A program made the position numbers and the translations under genes. This document shows, piece by piece, positions 1 to 11,174 of a stretch of DNA of 64,000 nucleotides. The DNA comes from Haberlea rhodopensis. Lineage: Eukaryota; Streptophyta; Magnoliopsida; Lamiales; Gesneriaceae. Each line of letters begins with the position of its first letter. The stretch's first letter is position 1. The stretch covers positions 310,001 through 374,000 of the forward strand of contig CAJQUN010000432.1 of NCBI GenBank assembly GCA_907163345.1. Reading direction: 5' to 3'. The notes beneath the pieces were generated by a model. The model saw only the letters and a list, made by a program, of their open reading frames with translations, was not told the origin of the DNA and did not search any database.

Positions 1-65
1 CAGTGGTGTAAAGAAAGCTGTAAACTTCTTGCTAGCTTCCTCCATATTATTCTGGAAGAACCCAG
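1..65. other. Left flank of element A
   Basis: These 65 bases lie outside the left LTR of element A. One minus-strand frame is open across them, but it is too short to assign. The last five bases (cccag, 61-65) would be the target-site copy of element A. The matching copy on the right is lost because that LTR is truncated. Confidence 0.3.
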
Positions 66-984
66 TGTTGGAACCGAAGAGGGGGTGAATGAGGTTCATT
101 AGCTACTTTAGCGTTTTAAAATGAATTTGCAAAAAGTCGAGTTTGCGCTGCGGAAGACTTGATGTCAATAGAAAAATAAACAATATGAAGAAATAAATAA
201 ATGTGTAAAGTAAATAAAGCGATAAACGACACAAATATTTGTTATAGAAGTTCGGCGATGAATCGCCTACGTCTCCTCTTCAGGGGAAAGAAAACGTCCA
301 ACCGAGATTCCACTAAAACAAATTTGATCTTGGCCTTAAGGGCTCCAAGTTAGCCACAACACACTCTTCACGAGTAACACACTCTTCACGAGTCTTCTTG
401 GCCTTAAGGGCTCCAAGGATAGCCACACACAAACTCTTCACGAGTTACCAACACTCTTCACGAGTCTTCTTGGCCTTAAGGGCTCCAAGGATAGACAAAC
501 CTTGCACCAACTTCACTTGTTGATGTCTTATACAATTTCCAACTTGCGTCGGTGTTGGAGGACCTTACAATAAATCAAATAACACCTTCACGGTTTACCA
601 ACACGAAGAATCAAAAGACCTCTCACAAGAAATAAATTACAAACTCCAATACAACAGAAATGTATGAAGTTTGCAATGCTAGAATGATTTTGATTGAGCA
701 AAGCTTTCTTATAGTGTACCCTCTTGTTTCTTGTCTTCAAAATGCTCCAAAACATCCATATTTATAGTGTAGAAGGCCACCAAAGCTCCTACTAGCCGTT
801 GCTACACTTAAGGCTTGAATCACTCCAAGATCGCCTCGAACATCGCCTCGGGCGATCACCATCGCCACGTTTTAACGGTTAAATCTGGCCCAGATCGCCT
901 CAGGCGTTCCTTGCATCGCATCGCCTGGGGCGATCGCCCTTTGAAAATTTGTCGTAGGTAAGCTTCTGCATCGCCTGGCGCGAC
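66..984 (-). repeat. Element A left (3') LTR, first segment
   Basis: It starts tgttgg and matches 13830-14726 base for base apart from scattered substitutions and an extra cacgagt-type repeat unit near 370-390. The LTR is broken at 984 by the Ty3 element and resumes at 10348. The second half (about 825-984) contains many short CGAT-containing inverted motifs of the form atcgcctNNNggcgat. Confidence 0.85.
328..494. repeat. Short tandem repeats inside element A LTR
   Basis: Two words alternate here: ggccttaagggctccaag (three times) and acactcttcacgagt (four or more times), with a period of about 70 bases. The right LTR copy at 14090-14240 has the same structure with one cacgagt unit fewer. The unit number has therefore changed since the two LTRs were made. 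Confidence 0.7.
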
Positions 985-1878
985 TGTAATACCTCGAAAA
1001 GTCACGTAATTATGTGCTACGATGATGATTTATGATATGTTTAAGGGTTGTCGTGTATTTGATTTGGGGGATTATAATTATGGTATGATGATATGATTTA
1101 GGGGGCATGTTGGGTGTTTTAAAGGATGTATTAATTAAATAAAGATGAAAAATATCGAGTTAGGATATTTTAATGCATCGTGCTAAATACCGGGGCACAA
1201 TTAAACACAACATGGAACCCCAACCACACCCCACCCCCCCAATCAGCCGGCCACCCACTCCCCCCCACTTGGCAACCCACTTGGCAGCCCATCCCTTCTC
1301 AACCCATGCTTCCACTCATTGGCTTGCAATCAATTCTCATCCATCTCCTTCTCCCTCTCATTCTCGTCCCTGTAAGCTGCAGAAAGGAGGAGGGATTAGC
1401 TTGTGATTTCTTGTGCAAAAGCTTACCAAGAAGAGGGGTAAAGTTTTAATACTCTGTTTTTCAGAGTTTTGTTTGGGTTTGGTTTTGGTGGTGATGATTC
1501 CATGCATGCTAGTATAGGTTTGGGTGAGCCTTGGTATGAGTGCTTACATGGAAGTATTATGTAACTACTAGCATGTTAGTTCGAGCATGTTACATGTTTT
1601 ATGTGATAGATTTCTGGCTATGAGACTAGGTGCTCGAAAATCTGGGCAAGGAAGAGCATGCTCTGTTTTCTGTATAGGTTGGATGAGGTTGAAGATTTTG
1701 ATGATGTTATGATGCATGTTAGCTTAGGTTTTGTTAAACCTTTGATTTAATTACTTACATGGAAGTTTTATGAAGTTTCTAGCATGGTTGTTTGAGCAAG
1801 TATGATGTGTTATGAAGTAGATTTGATGATATGAAATGAACTCCTCGAAAATCTAGAAAAATCCCAAATTTCAGAGTG

Positions 1879-2101
1879 CTCGATCGATCGAGATTCTTGT
1901 ACCGATCGATCGAGCGAGGCAGAAGAGTTTATACATGGTTTGAAATTCAGGGGCCGATCGATCGAAAGATTTTCCGATCGATCGGTGAAGCTCCTCGATC
2001 GATCGGTAAAATATTTCGATCGATCGATCGAGGCAGAGTGTTGAGCACTGTTTAAGCATGTTTTCTCGATCGATCGAGACCTTGGGGCCGATCGATCGAG
2101 A
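1879..2101. promoter_or_regulatory. Cluster of eight CGATCGATCG palindromes in chromovirus 5' LTR
   Basis: Eight copies of the self-complementary decamer CGATCGATCG start near 1880, 1903, 1955, 1975, 1996, 2017, 2068 and 2090. Most lie 20-23 bases apart, with two gaps of about 50. Flanking bases are usually C or CT on the left and AG or GG on the right, and the word gaggcag follows three of the groups. The cluster is kept at 8948-9180 in the other LTR. A regulatory or RNA-structure role is inferred; only the pattern is seen. Confidence 0.55.
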
Positions 2102-2380
2102 GAGGCAGTATGTTGAAAAGTAAAATGATGATTTATTTTGTTAAGTTTATGGTATGAGATGGTATTGAAGCATCTAATATGTTCTTATGTGGTCTTGTAG
2201 AACCATCCCAGGTACCAACGCAATCAAGGAGATAGAGTTATCTACTTCTCCTCCTTTTAAAAAGGTACGTAAGAGGCGTACGGGCATCGGACGGTAAAAC
2301 ACATCTCTACATTACGACTATGCTTTTATCGCATGAGTATTTATGATGAAATGATGATGTTATAAGATGTTTGTATATTC

Positions 2381-2850
2381 ATACGAGGTTTATTATGTGG
2401 TAAGATGCCACGGGGTAAGATGCCCATATGGTAAGAGGCCATACGATGTTTATTATGTGGTAAGATGCCACGGGGTAAGATGCCCACATGGTAAGAGGTC
2501 ATACGATGTTTATTATGTGGTAAGATGCCACGGGGTAAGATGCCCATATGGTAAGAGGTCATACGATGTTTATTATGTGGTAAGATACCACGGGGTAAGA
2601 TGCCCATATGGTAAGAGGCCATACGATGTTTATTATGTGGTAAGATGCCACGGGGTAAGATGCTCAATGGTAAGAGGCCATACGATGTTTATTATGTGGT
2701 AAGATGCCACGGGGTAAGATGCCCATATGGTAAGAGGTCATACGATGTTTATTATGTTGTAAGATGCCACGGGGTAAGATGCCCATATGGTAAGATGCCA
2801 TACGATGTTTATGATGTGGTAAGATGTCACAGGGTAAGATGCCCATATGC
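2381..2850. repeat. 60-bp tandem array in chromovirus 5' LTR
   Basis: About eight head-to-tail units of 60 bases are present. Each is built from three related sub-units carrying ggtaagatgccac, gggtaagatgcccat and ggtaagaggccatac. One unit (near 2660) has lost a base. Because 60 is divisible by three, long open frames run through both strands. They only repeat a 20-residue peptide and are not taken as genes. Confidence 0.9.
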
Positions 2851-3277
2851 ATGAATATGAATCAGGGACAACAAAAGGAAGTTAAAGAATAACCAGCATG
2901 TTTACTTAACCAAGATTTCATGCATTTACTGTGATGTTTTAATGACGTTAAGTAAAATTGTATATGCTCATGATGTGTTGTCCCTGTAGGTACACTTTTG
3001 GACTAAAAGACTAAGGGTCGGGTTGAGGCAGTGAGCTACGAAGAACACAGGAATGTATAGGATTCTGTTTATGTTTAGTATCTACTCTAGGAGTAGTATA
3101 AATCTAAAACGTTAGCATTCTTGTTTAGGAATGTATCCATTAAGTACGAAGTTTTTATTTTGGCCTGTAATCCTATCAGCTCACGTAACAACCAGAACCC
3201 TAAAATCTTATAAAATGCATGTTTAGTTCAATTTATATGTTATTAATCACTGTCAAGGTGGGAAGACCCCACATTAG

Positions 3278-3290
3278 TGGTATCAGAGCA
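3278..3290 (+). other. Primer-binding site (tRNA-iMet)
   Basis: The sequence tggtatcagagca starts four bases after the 5' LTR. It is complementary to the 3' end of plant initiator tRNA-Met, the usual primer for Ty3 and Copia elements. Confidence 0.9.
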
Positions 3291-3477
3291 GTGGTTAGAT
3301 AACCCGGGAATGAGCGAAGGGTAGCCTTAGCAATAAGTTAGCTAGGTGCTTACTTTTAAACCTGTTTTATATGTATGTTGCGTATGAAATAGAAGATGTT
3401 ATACTAACATGTTTAATTATCTAACGATGTACCTTATGAACTGCTTTTGGTATTGTTGTTAACCCTTGTGTTGCAGC

Positions 3478-4440
3478 ATGGCAGCAAACGCCGAAGTAGG
3501 TGATGTGATAAGCGTCAATGCAAGTGCTGGGCGTACGAATCCACTACCACCGCCAGCCTTGGGGGAAGAGCCCTCTGAACAGCAATTATTACCCGGGGAG
3601 TTGAGCTTGTCTCAGTTTTTGACATACCGACCTCCGATGTTCGAAGGAACGGAAACCGGGGAAGTGGCCGAGGAGTGGCTAGATAGGATAGAGCAGATAC
3701 TTGTGGCAGCGCCTTGTGCAAAGACGGCATGGATCAGATTAGCAGAATTTCAGCTGGCTAAGAAGGCACTGATGTGGTGGAAGACCACAGTGATAGAGCA
3801 AGAGGCTCAGGGTCAAGAGATCAATTGGAAACTGTTCAGGACTAGGTTTCTGACCCGCTATTTCTCAGCTGCTGCGAGACAGGCTAAAGAGGATGAGTTT
3901 ACCAACCTCAAGCAAGGTACCATGCATGTATCAGATTATGCTCTACATTATTGTTCCTTACTTCGGTATGTACCTCACATTGCTACAAGCACTCAAGCGA
4001 AGATGAGGAACTTTATGAAGGGCTGGAGGCCTGAATGTATGACAGGGTGATCACTTATGGCCCTGCCTGTTTTGACGATGCGCTTTCACGGGCTGAGCTA
4101 GCTGAACTGGGAGTTGGTGCATATTATGATGTCCTGCCACCTCCAGTACCCCCTCAGAAATCTACGTCTGACAATTTGAAGCCCAGGGGTGATCAGTTTA
4201 AGCCTAGGGGGAACACCTCAGCGTCGAGATTCAGTGGCAAGAGGCCCGAGAATCGTTGGAAGGGATCGTAGGAATGACGCCCCTACGGGAAGAGGACAGC
4301 CTCATGGAGACAGATCTGGAAGAGTTCAGTGCACTCTTTGTGGGCAACCCCATTTGGCAAAAGACTGCGTAGGATGCTATGTTTGTGGCGAGAGAGGCCA
4401 CTTTGCTCGGCAGTGTCCCAACAGGGGAAGACAGCAGAAC
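3478..4440 (+). pseudogene. Chromovirus gag (frameshifted)
   Basis: The capsid-like part reads from ATG 3478; an in-frame ATG at 3466 is less likely. It contains the usual gag blocks FEGTETGEVAEEWLDRIE, near residues 50-70, and LKQGTMHVSDYALHY, near 145-160. At about 4035-4050 the frame shifts, and the protein continues through RVITYGPACFDDALSRAEL in another frame to a stop near 4269. A second shift leads into the frame holding the nucleocapsid zinc knuckle CYVCGERGHFARQC (4378-4419), whose CCHC residues are all present. In the family gag forms the virus-like particle that packages the element RNA. Two frameshifts make this copy non-functional. Confidence 0.85.
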
Positions 4441-6336
4441 TCTGCGGGGAGGCCTGCGAACAGAGCAGCACAGCACAGGCCACCTTTCGTACCGAGGCAG
4501 TATGGAGGTCAGCCCACGGGGCCACCTCAGGGGCAGGTTTACGCTTTGACGAGGGAGCAGGCTACAGCGGCTCCGGAGGAGGTTATAGCAGGTACGTGCC
4601 TTTTGTTTACGCACCCTGCTTTTATATTGATAGACACAGGTGCGTCACACTCTTTTGTGTCGACGAGTTTTGTGGAAAGGCACCACATAAGCACTTCTCC
4701 GTCCCCCATGCCTCTTATGGTCTCGACACCCGCTGGAAGAAGTTTGACTACAGATCAGATTGTTCTTGATGGCCTCATTTATTTTGAAGATAACGAGTTA
4801 AGGTCGGATTTGATTGTGCTGGGAATGTCAAACTTCGATTGCATTGTGGGCATCGATGTGATGAACAAGCATCAGGCAGTTGTGGACTGTAGACAGAGGA
4901 CTGTTCGGTTCAGATCTGATTTGGGAGTCCAGTGGACATTCTATGGGGATGGTTCTCGTCCAAAGATTCCGTTGATATCTGCTGTCAAGATGGCACAGTT
5001 ATTGGAACGAGGCCATACCGGATATCTTATCTATGCTGTTGATATTACGGAAAAGAAAGAAGAAGTAAAAGTCGAGGATGTGCCTGTAGTGGCGGAGTTT
5101 CCTGATGTTTTTCCGGAGGAGATTCCTGGATTGCCACCGACGAGAGAGGTCGAGTTTGGGATTGAGTTACTACCGGGGACGTCTGCAATTTTTTGTGCCC
5201 CGTATAGGATGGCACCAGCAGAGCTAAGGGAGTTAAAGACTCAGTTGCAAGAGCTCCTTGATAAGGGCTACATACGCCCTAGAGTATCGCCCTGGGGTGC
5301 GCCTGTTTTGTTTGTTAAGAAGAAGGATGGATCGATGCGTCTATGCATTGACTATATGCAACTGAATAAGGCCACGGTAAAGAACAAGTATCCGCTCCCA
5401 AGGATTGATGATTTGTTTGACCAACTGCAGGGTACGAGGCTCTACAGTAAGATCGATCTGCGGTCGGGGTACCATCAGATTCGAGTAAGAGAAGATGATG
5501 TTCAGAAGACAGCTTTCAGGACTAGATATGGGCACTATGAATTCTTAGTCATGCCTTTTGGGGTGACAAATGCCCCAGCTGTTTTCATGAGTCTGATGAA
5601 CAGGGTGTTCCAGTCATTTTTGGATCAGTTCGTCATAGTCTTCATTGACGATATACTCATCTACTCCCGGACTGAAGAAGAACACGCGGAGCACTTGAGG
5701 CCAGTACTCCAGATCCTCAGGGATCATCAGCTATATGCAAAGCTCAGCAAGTGCGAGGTCTGGTTGAGCAGCATAGTATTCTTAGGCCATGTTATATCTA
5801 GCAGTGGGATATCTGTGGATCCCAGGAAGATTGAGACTGTGATGGAGTGGGCTGCACCCACTTCTGTACCGAAAATACGGAGTTTTCTCGGTTTGACAGG
5901 GTATTACCGACGTTTCGTCGAGGGTTTTTCAAAGATCGCCAAACCCCTGACACAGCTGACTCAGAAAGGAGTCCCCTTCTTTTGGTCTAAGACATATGAG
6001 GAAAGTTTCCAAGAACTGAAACGCCGCTTGACTACAGCGCCGGTGTTGGTAATTCCGTCTGAGAATAAGAGGTTTGCCTTGTATACGGATGCATCACTGC
6101 AAGGTTTGGGATGTGTGTTGATGCAAGATAAGCATGTGGTGGCTTATGCTTCGAGGCAGTTGAAACCTCATGAGACCAGATACCCAGTTCATGACTTGGA
6201 GCTGGCGGTTATTATCTTCGCCTTGAAGATTTGGCGGCATTATCTTTATGGTACTTCATTTACCATCTTTACGGACCATAAGAGCCTGAAGTTCTTATTC
6301 ACTCAGGCAGAGTTGAATATGCGGCAAAGAAGGTAG
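4189..6336 (+). pseudogene. Chromovirus zinc knuckle, protease, reverse transcriptase and RNase H part
   Basis: This 715-residue open frame is the best preserved part of pol. In order it has the CCHC zinc knuckle, an aspartic protease with active-site DTGAS (near residue 150), the RT with LFVKKKDGSMRLCIDY, SKIDLRSGYHQI, MPFGVTNAP and the catalytic FIDDIL, and RNase H with YTDAS and TDHKSL. It ends at TAG 6334-6336, where the family has a tryptophan before MDLLKDYD. Reading resumes in the same frame, so this is a simple TGG to TAG nonsense change. The product would be the particle-bound polyprotein that copies the element RNA. The first residues of the open frame lie in a shifted part of gag and are not genuine. 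Confidence 0.92.
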
Positions 6337-7284
6337 ATGGATTTGCTTAAGGATTATGATTGTGAGATTGAGTACCATCCTGGTAAAGCAAACTTGATAG
6401 CAGACGCCTTAAGTCGTAAGGTGAAGAGTACTGCTGAGGATGCCATGAGTCTATCAGCTATGATGACTTCTTATTGTCATCTGGGCTATGATTTTGACGT
6501 AGACACGTCGCCTGTGCGATTGTCGACCTTATTGGCAGAGCCAGATATATTTGAGGCAATCAGGAAGGCCCAGAGGTCGGATGATGAGGTTCAGAGATGG
6601 ACGTCATTGGTACTTATAGGTCAGCCATCCAAGTTCAGAGTGGCTGTGGATGATTCCTTGAGACTGGGCAACCAATGGGTAGTCCCAGATACACCAGAGT
6701 TGGGTAGAGGAATATTGGAGCGAGCTCACAGTAGTCGGTTGAGTATCCACCCAGGAGGAAGGAAGATGTACAAAGACCTATGCGGTCAATTCTGGTGGAG
6801 ACGCATGAAGGGCGAAGTGATCACTTTTGTTAAAAGATGTTTGATCTGCCAGCAGGTAAAGGCAGAGAGGCAGAGGCCTGGTGGCGAACTGAAGAGCTTA
6901 GAGGTACCCGAATGGAAGTGGGAGCATATCTCTATGGACTTTGTGACCCACTTGCCAAGGACGGCCTCGGGATTTGATGCGATCTGGGTGATCGTAGATA
7001 GGCTGACGAAGACGGCTCATTTCATCCCTTACAATATGTCATTCACATACTTGAAGATGTCCCAGATGTATATACGGGATGTGGTAAGGTTGCATGGTAT
7101 TCCAGTCTCTATAGTGTCTGACAGAGACCCGAGGTTTACTTCACATTTCTGGGAGGGTCTCCAGACAGCTTTGGGCACAGAGGTGAGACTGAGTACGGCC
7201 TATCACCCTCAGACAGACGGTCAGATGGAGCGTACCATTCAGACGCTCGAGGACATGTTGAGGGCATGTATTTTTGGAGTTTGA
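6337..7284 (+). pseudogene. Chromovirus RNase H end and integrase core
   Basis: This continues pol in the same frame after the stop at 6334. It starts with the RNase H end (EYHPGKANLIADALSRK). The integrase zinc-binding region follows (HPGGRKMYK, then CLICQQVK), then the catalytic core with D in SMDFV, D in SDRDPRF and E in DGQMERTIQTLED. The frame is lost at about 7268-7284: the correct continuation lies one base off and is picked up by the next open frame. A T run (tattttt) near 7269 is the likely slip point. The enzyme would insert the element cDNA into chromosomes. Confidence 0.9.
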
Positions 7285-8005
7285 TACTCCATGGCAGGAT
7301 TCACTGGAACTGGTGGAGTTCTCCTATAATAACAGTTATCAGTCGAGCATTCAAATGGCTCCTTTCGAAGCTATGTATGGACGACGATGTAGGTCACCGC
7401 TGTATTGGGAGGACTTGACTAGCAAAGCGGTCGGAGGACCGGATATGATCAGGAATATGGAAGACAAGATAAAGTTGATAAGCCAAAAGATGAAAGCGGC
7501 CCAGGATAGGCAAGCAGCCTATGCCAATAAGCGGCGACGACCGCTGGAATTCCAGTTAGGAGACAGGGTCTTCTTAAAGATCTCGCCCTTCAGGGGTGTG
7601 GTTCGGTTTGGTATGCGGGGAAAGTTATCTCCGAGGTATGTTGGGCCATATGAAGTTTTGCAGCGTATCGGTACTTTGGCCTACCGTTTGGCACTACCGC
7701 CATCCCTGTCTGGCATACACGATGTTTTCCACGTTTCTATGTTACGGAAGTATGAGCCAGACCCGTCTCATGTCTTACAGCCTACTGAAGTACAGTTGGA
7801 CTCAGATGTGTCCTACGTAGAACGACCAATCAGGATTTTGGATCGAGAGGATTGCAGACTACGGAACAAAGTTATACCGATGGTCAAAGTTCAGTGGGAT
7901 CGTCGGGGTGTCGAGGAGGCTACGTGGGAGACGGAACGGCATATGGTGCAGCACTATCCGGAACTATTCTCTGGTATGTCTTTATGTTTAGTTTCGATAT
8001 GGTGA
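7274..8005 (+). pseudogene. Chromovirus integrase C-terminus with chromodomain
   Basis: The first 60 residues continue the integrase (EFSYNNSYQSSIQMAPFEAMYG). The GPY/F-type module follows (LSPRYVGPYEVLQRIG, near residues 120-135), then HDVFHVSMLRKY. The end, about residues 180-230, contains VKVQWDRRGVEEATWETE and HYPELF, which fits the chromodomain of plant chromoviruses. In this family the chromodomain is thought to guide integration toward marked heterochromatin. It stops 45 bases before the 3' LTR. The segment itself is open; the upstream frameshift separates it from the catalytic core. Confidence 0.88.
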
Positions 8006-8026
8006 TGCATGTGGATTTCGAGGACG

Positions 8027-8049
8027 AAATCTTATAAGTAGGGGAGTAA
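8027..8049 (+). other. Polypurine tract of the chromovirus
   Basis: The stretch ending taggggagtaa lies directly before the 3' LTR start (tgtaatacccc at 8050). This is the position and composition expected for the plus-strand primer of reverse transcription. Confidence 0.8.
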
Positions 8050-8947
8050 TGTAATACCCCGAAAAGTCATGTAATTATGTGCTACGATGATGATTTATGA
8101 TATGTTTAAGGTTTGTGGTGTATTTGATTTGGGGGATTATAATTATGGTATGATGATATGATTTAGGGGGCATGTTGGGTGTTTTAAAGGATGTATTAAT
8201 TAAATAAAGATGAAAAATATCGAGTTAGGATATTTTAATGCATCGTGCTAAATACCGGGGCACAATTAAACACCACATGGCACCCCAACCACACCCCACC
8301 CCCCCAATCAGCCGGCCACCCACTACCCCCACTTGGCAACCCACTTGGCAACCCATCCCTTCTCAACCCATGCTTCCACTCATTGGCTTGCAATCAATTC
8401 TCCTCCATCTCCTTCTCCCTCTCACTCTCGTCCCTGTAAGCTGCATAAAGGAGGAGGGATTAGCTTGTAATTTCTTGTGCAAAAGCTTACCAAGAAGAGG
8501 GGTAAAGTTTTAATACTCTGTTTTTCAGAGTTTTGTTTGGGTTTGGTTTTGGTGGTGATGATTCCATGCATGCTAGTATAGGTTTGGGTGAAACCTTGGT
8601 ATGAGTGCTTACATAGAAGTATTATGTAACTACTAGCATGTTAGTTCGAGCATGTTACATGTTTTATGTGATAGATTTCTGGCTATGAGACTAGGTGCTC
8701 GAAAATATGGGCAAGGAAGAGCATGCTCTGTTTCTGTATAGGTTGGATGAGGTTGAAGATTTTGATGATGTTATGATGCATGTTAGCTTAGGTTTTGTTA
8801 AACCTTTGATTTAATTACTTACATGGAAGTTTTATGAAGTTTCTAGCATGGTTGTTTGAGCAAGTATGATGTGTTATGAAGTAGATTTGATGATATGAAA
8901 TGAAATGAAGACCTCGAAAATCTGGTAAAATCCCGAATTTCAGAGTG

Positions 8948-9180
8948 CTCGATCGATCGAGATTCTTGTACCGATCGATCGAGCGAGGCAGAAGAGTTTA
9001 TACATGGTTTGAAATTCAGGGGCCGATCGATCGAAGGATTTTCCGATCGATCGGTGAAGCTCCTCGATCGATCGGTAAAATATTTCGATCGATCGATCGA
9101 GGCAGAGTGTTGAGCACTGTTTAAGCATGTTTTCTCGATCGATCGAGACCTTGGGGCCGATCGATCGAGAGAGGCAGTAT
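8948..9180. promoter_or_regulatory. CGATCGATCG palindrome cluster in chromovirus 3' LTR
   Basis: This is the copy of the 1879-2101 cluster. All eight decamers are intact, although the flanking sequence has changed at several places (for example gaaag to gaagg after the third site). Confidence 0.5.
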
Positions 9181-9448
9181 GTTGAAAAATAAAATGACGA
9201 TTTATTTTGTTAAGTTTATGGTACGAGATGGTATTGAAGCATCTAATATGTTATTATGTGGTCTTGTAGAACCATCCCAGGTACCAACGCAATCAAGGGA
9301 TAGAGTTATATACTTCTCCTCCTTTTAAAAAGGTACGTAATAGGCGTACGGGCATCGGACGGTAAAACACATCTCTACATTACGACTATGCTTTTATCGC
9401 ATGAGTATTTATGATGAAATGATGATGTTATAAGATGTTTGTATATTC

Positions 9449-9925
9449 ATACGATGTTTATTATGTGGTAAGATGCCACGGGGTAAGATGCACATATGGT
9501 CAGAGGCCATACGATGTTTATTATGTGGTAAGATGCCACGGGGTAAGATGCCCATATGGTAAGAGGTCATACGATGTTTATTATGTGGTAAGATGCCACG
9601 GGGTAAGATGCCCATATGGTAAGAGGTCATACGATGTTTATTATGTGGTAAGATGCCACGGGGTAAGATGCTCATATGGTAAGAGGCCATACGATGTTTA
9701 TTATGTGGTAAGATGCCACGGGGTAAGATGCCCATATGGTAAGAGGCCATACGATGTTTATTATGTGGTAAGATGCCACGGGGTAAGATGCCCATATGGT
9801 AAGAGGCCATACGATGTTTATTATGTGGTAAGATGCCACGGGGTAAGATGCCCATATGGTAAGAGGTCATACGATGTTTATGATGTGGTAAGATGCCACA
9901 GGGTAAGATGTCCCATATGCATGAA
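9449..9925. repeat. 60-bp tandem array in chromovirus 3' LTR
   Basis: About eight units of 60 bases match the array at 2381-2850. The first unit has ggtcagagg in place of ggtaagagg, and no unit lacks the base missing near 2660. The arrays have changed independently or by unequal exchange. Confidence 0.88.
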
Positions 9926-10347
9926 TATGAATCAGGGATAACAAAAAGAAGTTAAAGAATAACCAGCATGTTTACTTAACCAAGATTTCATGCATTTACT
10001 GTGATGTTTTAATGACGTTAAGTAAAATTGTATATGCTCATGATGTGTTGTCCCTGTAGGTACACTTTTGGACTAAAGGACTAAGGGTCGGGTTGAGGCA
10101 GTGAGCTACGAGGAACACAAGAATGTATAGGATTCTGTTTATGTTTAGTATCTACTCTAGGAGTAGTATAAATCTAAAACGTTAGCATTCTTGTTTAGGA
10201 ATGTATCCATTAAGTACGAAGTTTTTATTTTGGCATGTAATCCTATCAGCTCACGTAACAACCGGAACCTAAAATCTTATAAAATGCATGTTTAGTTCAA
10301 TTTATATGTTATTAATCACTGTCAAGGTGGGAAGACCACACAGCGAC

Positions 10348-11174
10348 CATGCCATCTCCTGGGCCGATCTGGATCACCATGCGCGCAGCGTGCCATCGCC
10401 TGGGTCGATGGTGCACGGCGTTGGCACGCGTGGCTCGGATCGCCTGAGGTGATGGCCCGGATCGCCTGAAACTATCTGTCAGATTTCAACACTCTCAAAC
10501 TTTGCACTTTTCGACCATCTTAAGCTCGTTTCTGGGAAAAGTGGTAAACATGAAAGTTGTAGCCCTTTTTCTTAGCTAGGTGTGGACAAAACTGCATTGC
10601 ATTTCATTAAGGTATGAAGAAGTTATGCCCAAAATGCTACAGCCGCTCAAACCTTGATACAATCTGCACTTGCTATGACTTCCATGCCATTTTGCTCTAT
10701 GAAGCAATCCGAATTGGACTGAGATGTTTGAATATGAAATCTAGCATATTGAGTTGGCTTTCCAACCTCTTTGGATTCACATTATTCGGAGCATTGAGCC
10801 AATAGATATAATCAAAACATTGCACTGCGCTCCAAGTGGCTTCTATATGAATTTGCCCACCAACGGACCATTGGTTTGTGGGTCTTCATATCATCATAAA
10901 TATTGTTTCAACATCATTCCACACATGTTGAACATGATGGCTTTCCTCTCGTTAGCTTCCTTGATAAAATCCACGATGTCCTATGAATTCGCAAATGACA
11001 TTGTGTAACTTGGGTCCTCTTTCATTGGTCTTCCCAACCAATTTATCAATCTAACCATGTACACTAAGTAGACACATTAGTATAACAAATGCAAGTTTTG
11101 TTGATTATCAAAACTCATAAATAATTCGGAGATAAATTAAGCCTTAAACTCAACAATGTGTTTAAGGCTCAACA
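10348..11174 (-). repeat. Element A left (3') LTR, second segment
   Basis: This continues the LTR broken at 984. It matches 14727-15048 up to about 10669. The last 505 bases have no counterpart on the right because that copy is truncated. The segment ends gctcaaca, the inverse of the starting tgttg, followed at once by the minus-strand purine tract (atctccccattttt, 11175-11188). Confidence 0.82.

Larger units (their letters stand above)
985..3273 (+). repeat. Chromovirus 5' LTR
   Basis: It is 2289 bases long, close to the 2293 of the right LTR, and aligns with it through its whole length. The differences are scattered substitutions and small indels, which points to a fairly recent insertion. 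It contains a palindrome cluster (1879-2101) and a 60-bp tandem array (2381-2850). Confidence 0.93.
985..10342 (+). mobile_element. Full-length Ty3/Gypsy chromovirus (Tekay/Del-like), inserted in element A LTR
   Basis: Two long LTRs (985-3273 and 8050-10342) start tgtaatacc and end in ca. A tRNA-Met primer-binding site follows the first and a purine tract precedes the second. The five-base target duplication gcgac is at 980-984 and 10343-10347. Removing the element rejoins element A LTR so that it matches the intact copy at 14722-14730. The internal region encodes gag, protease, RT, RNase H, integrase and a C-terminal chromodomain-like segment, in Ty3 order. The reading frame is broken by at least three indels and one nonsense codon, so it cannot make its own enzymes now. 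The Tekay/Del clade is inferred from LTR length and the chromodomain. Confidence 0.93.
8050..10342 (+). repeat. Chromovirus 3' LTR
   Basis: It is 2293 bases long and collinear with 985-3273. It carries the same palindrome cluster (8948-9180) and a 60-bp array at 9449-9925, also of about eight units but with a different set of variant units. Right after its end comes the target duplicate gcgac (10343-10347). Confidence 0.93.

Noticed and set aside
1173..1449. Pro-rich open frames in the chromovirus LTR (also at 8238-8513)
   Set aside because: They lie in LTR sequence with no domain. Two overlapping frames are equally open.
2341..2854. Long open frames on both strands through the 60-bp array (also at 9409-9941)
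   Set aside because: The unit length is a multiple of three, so open frames are automatic. The peptide is only the repeat translated, inside an LTR.
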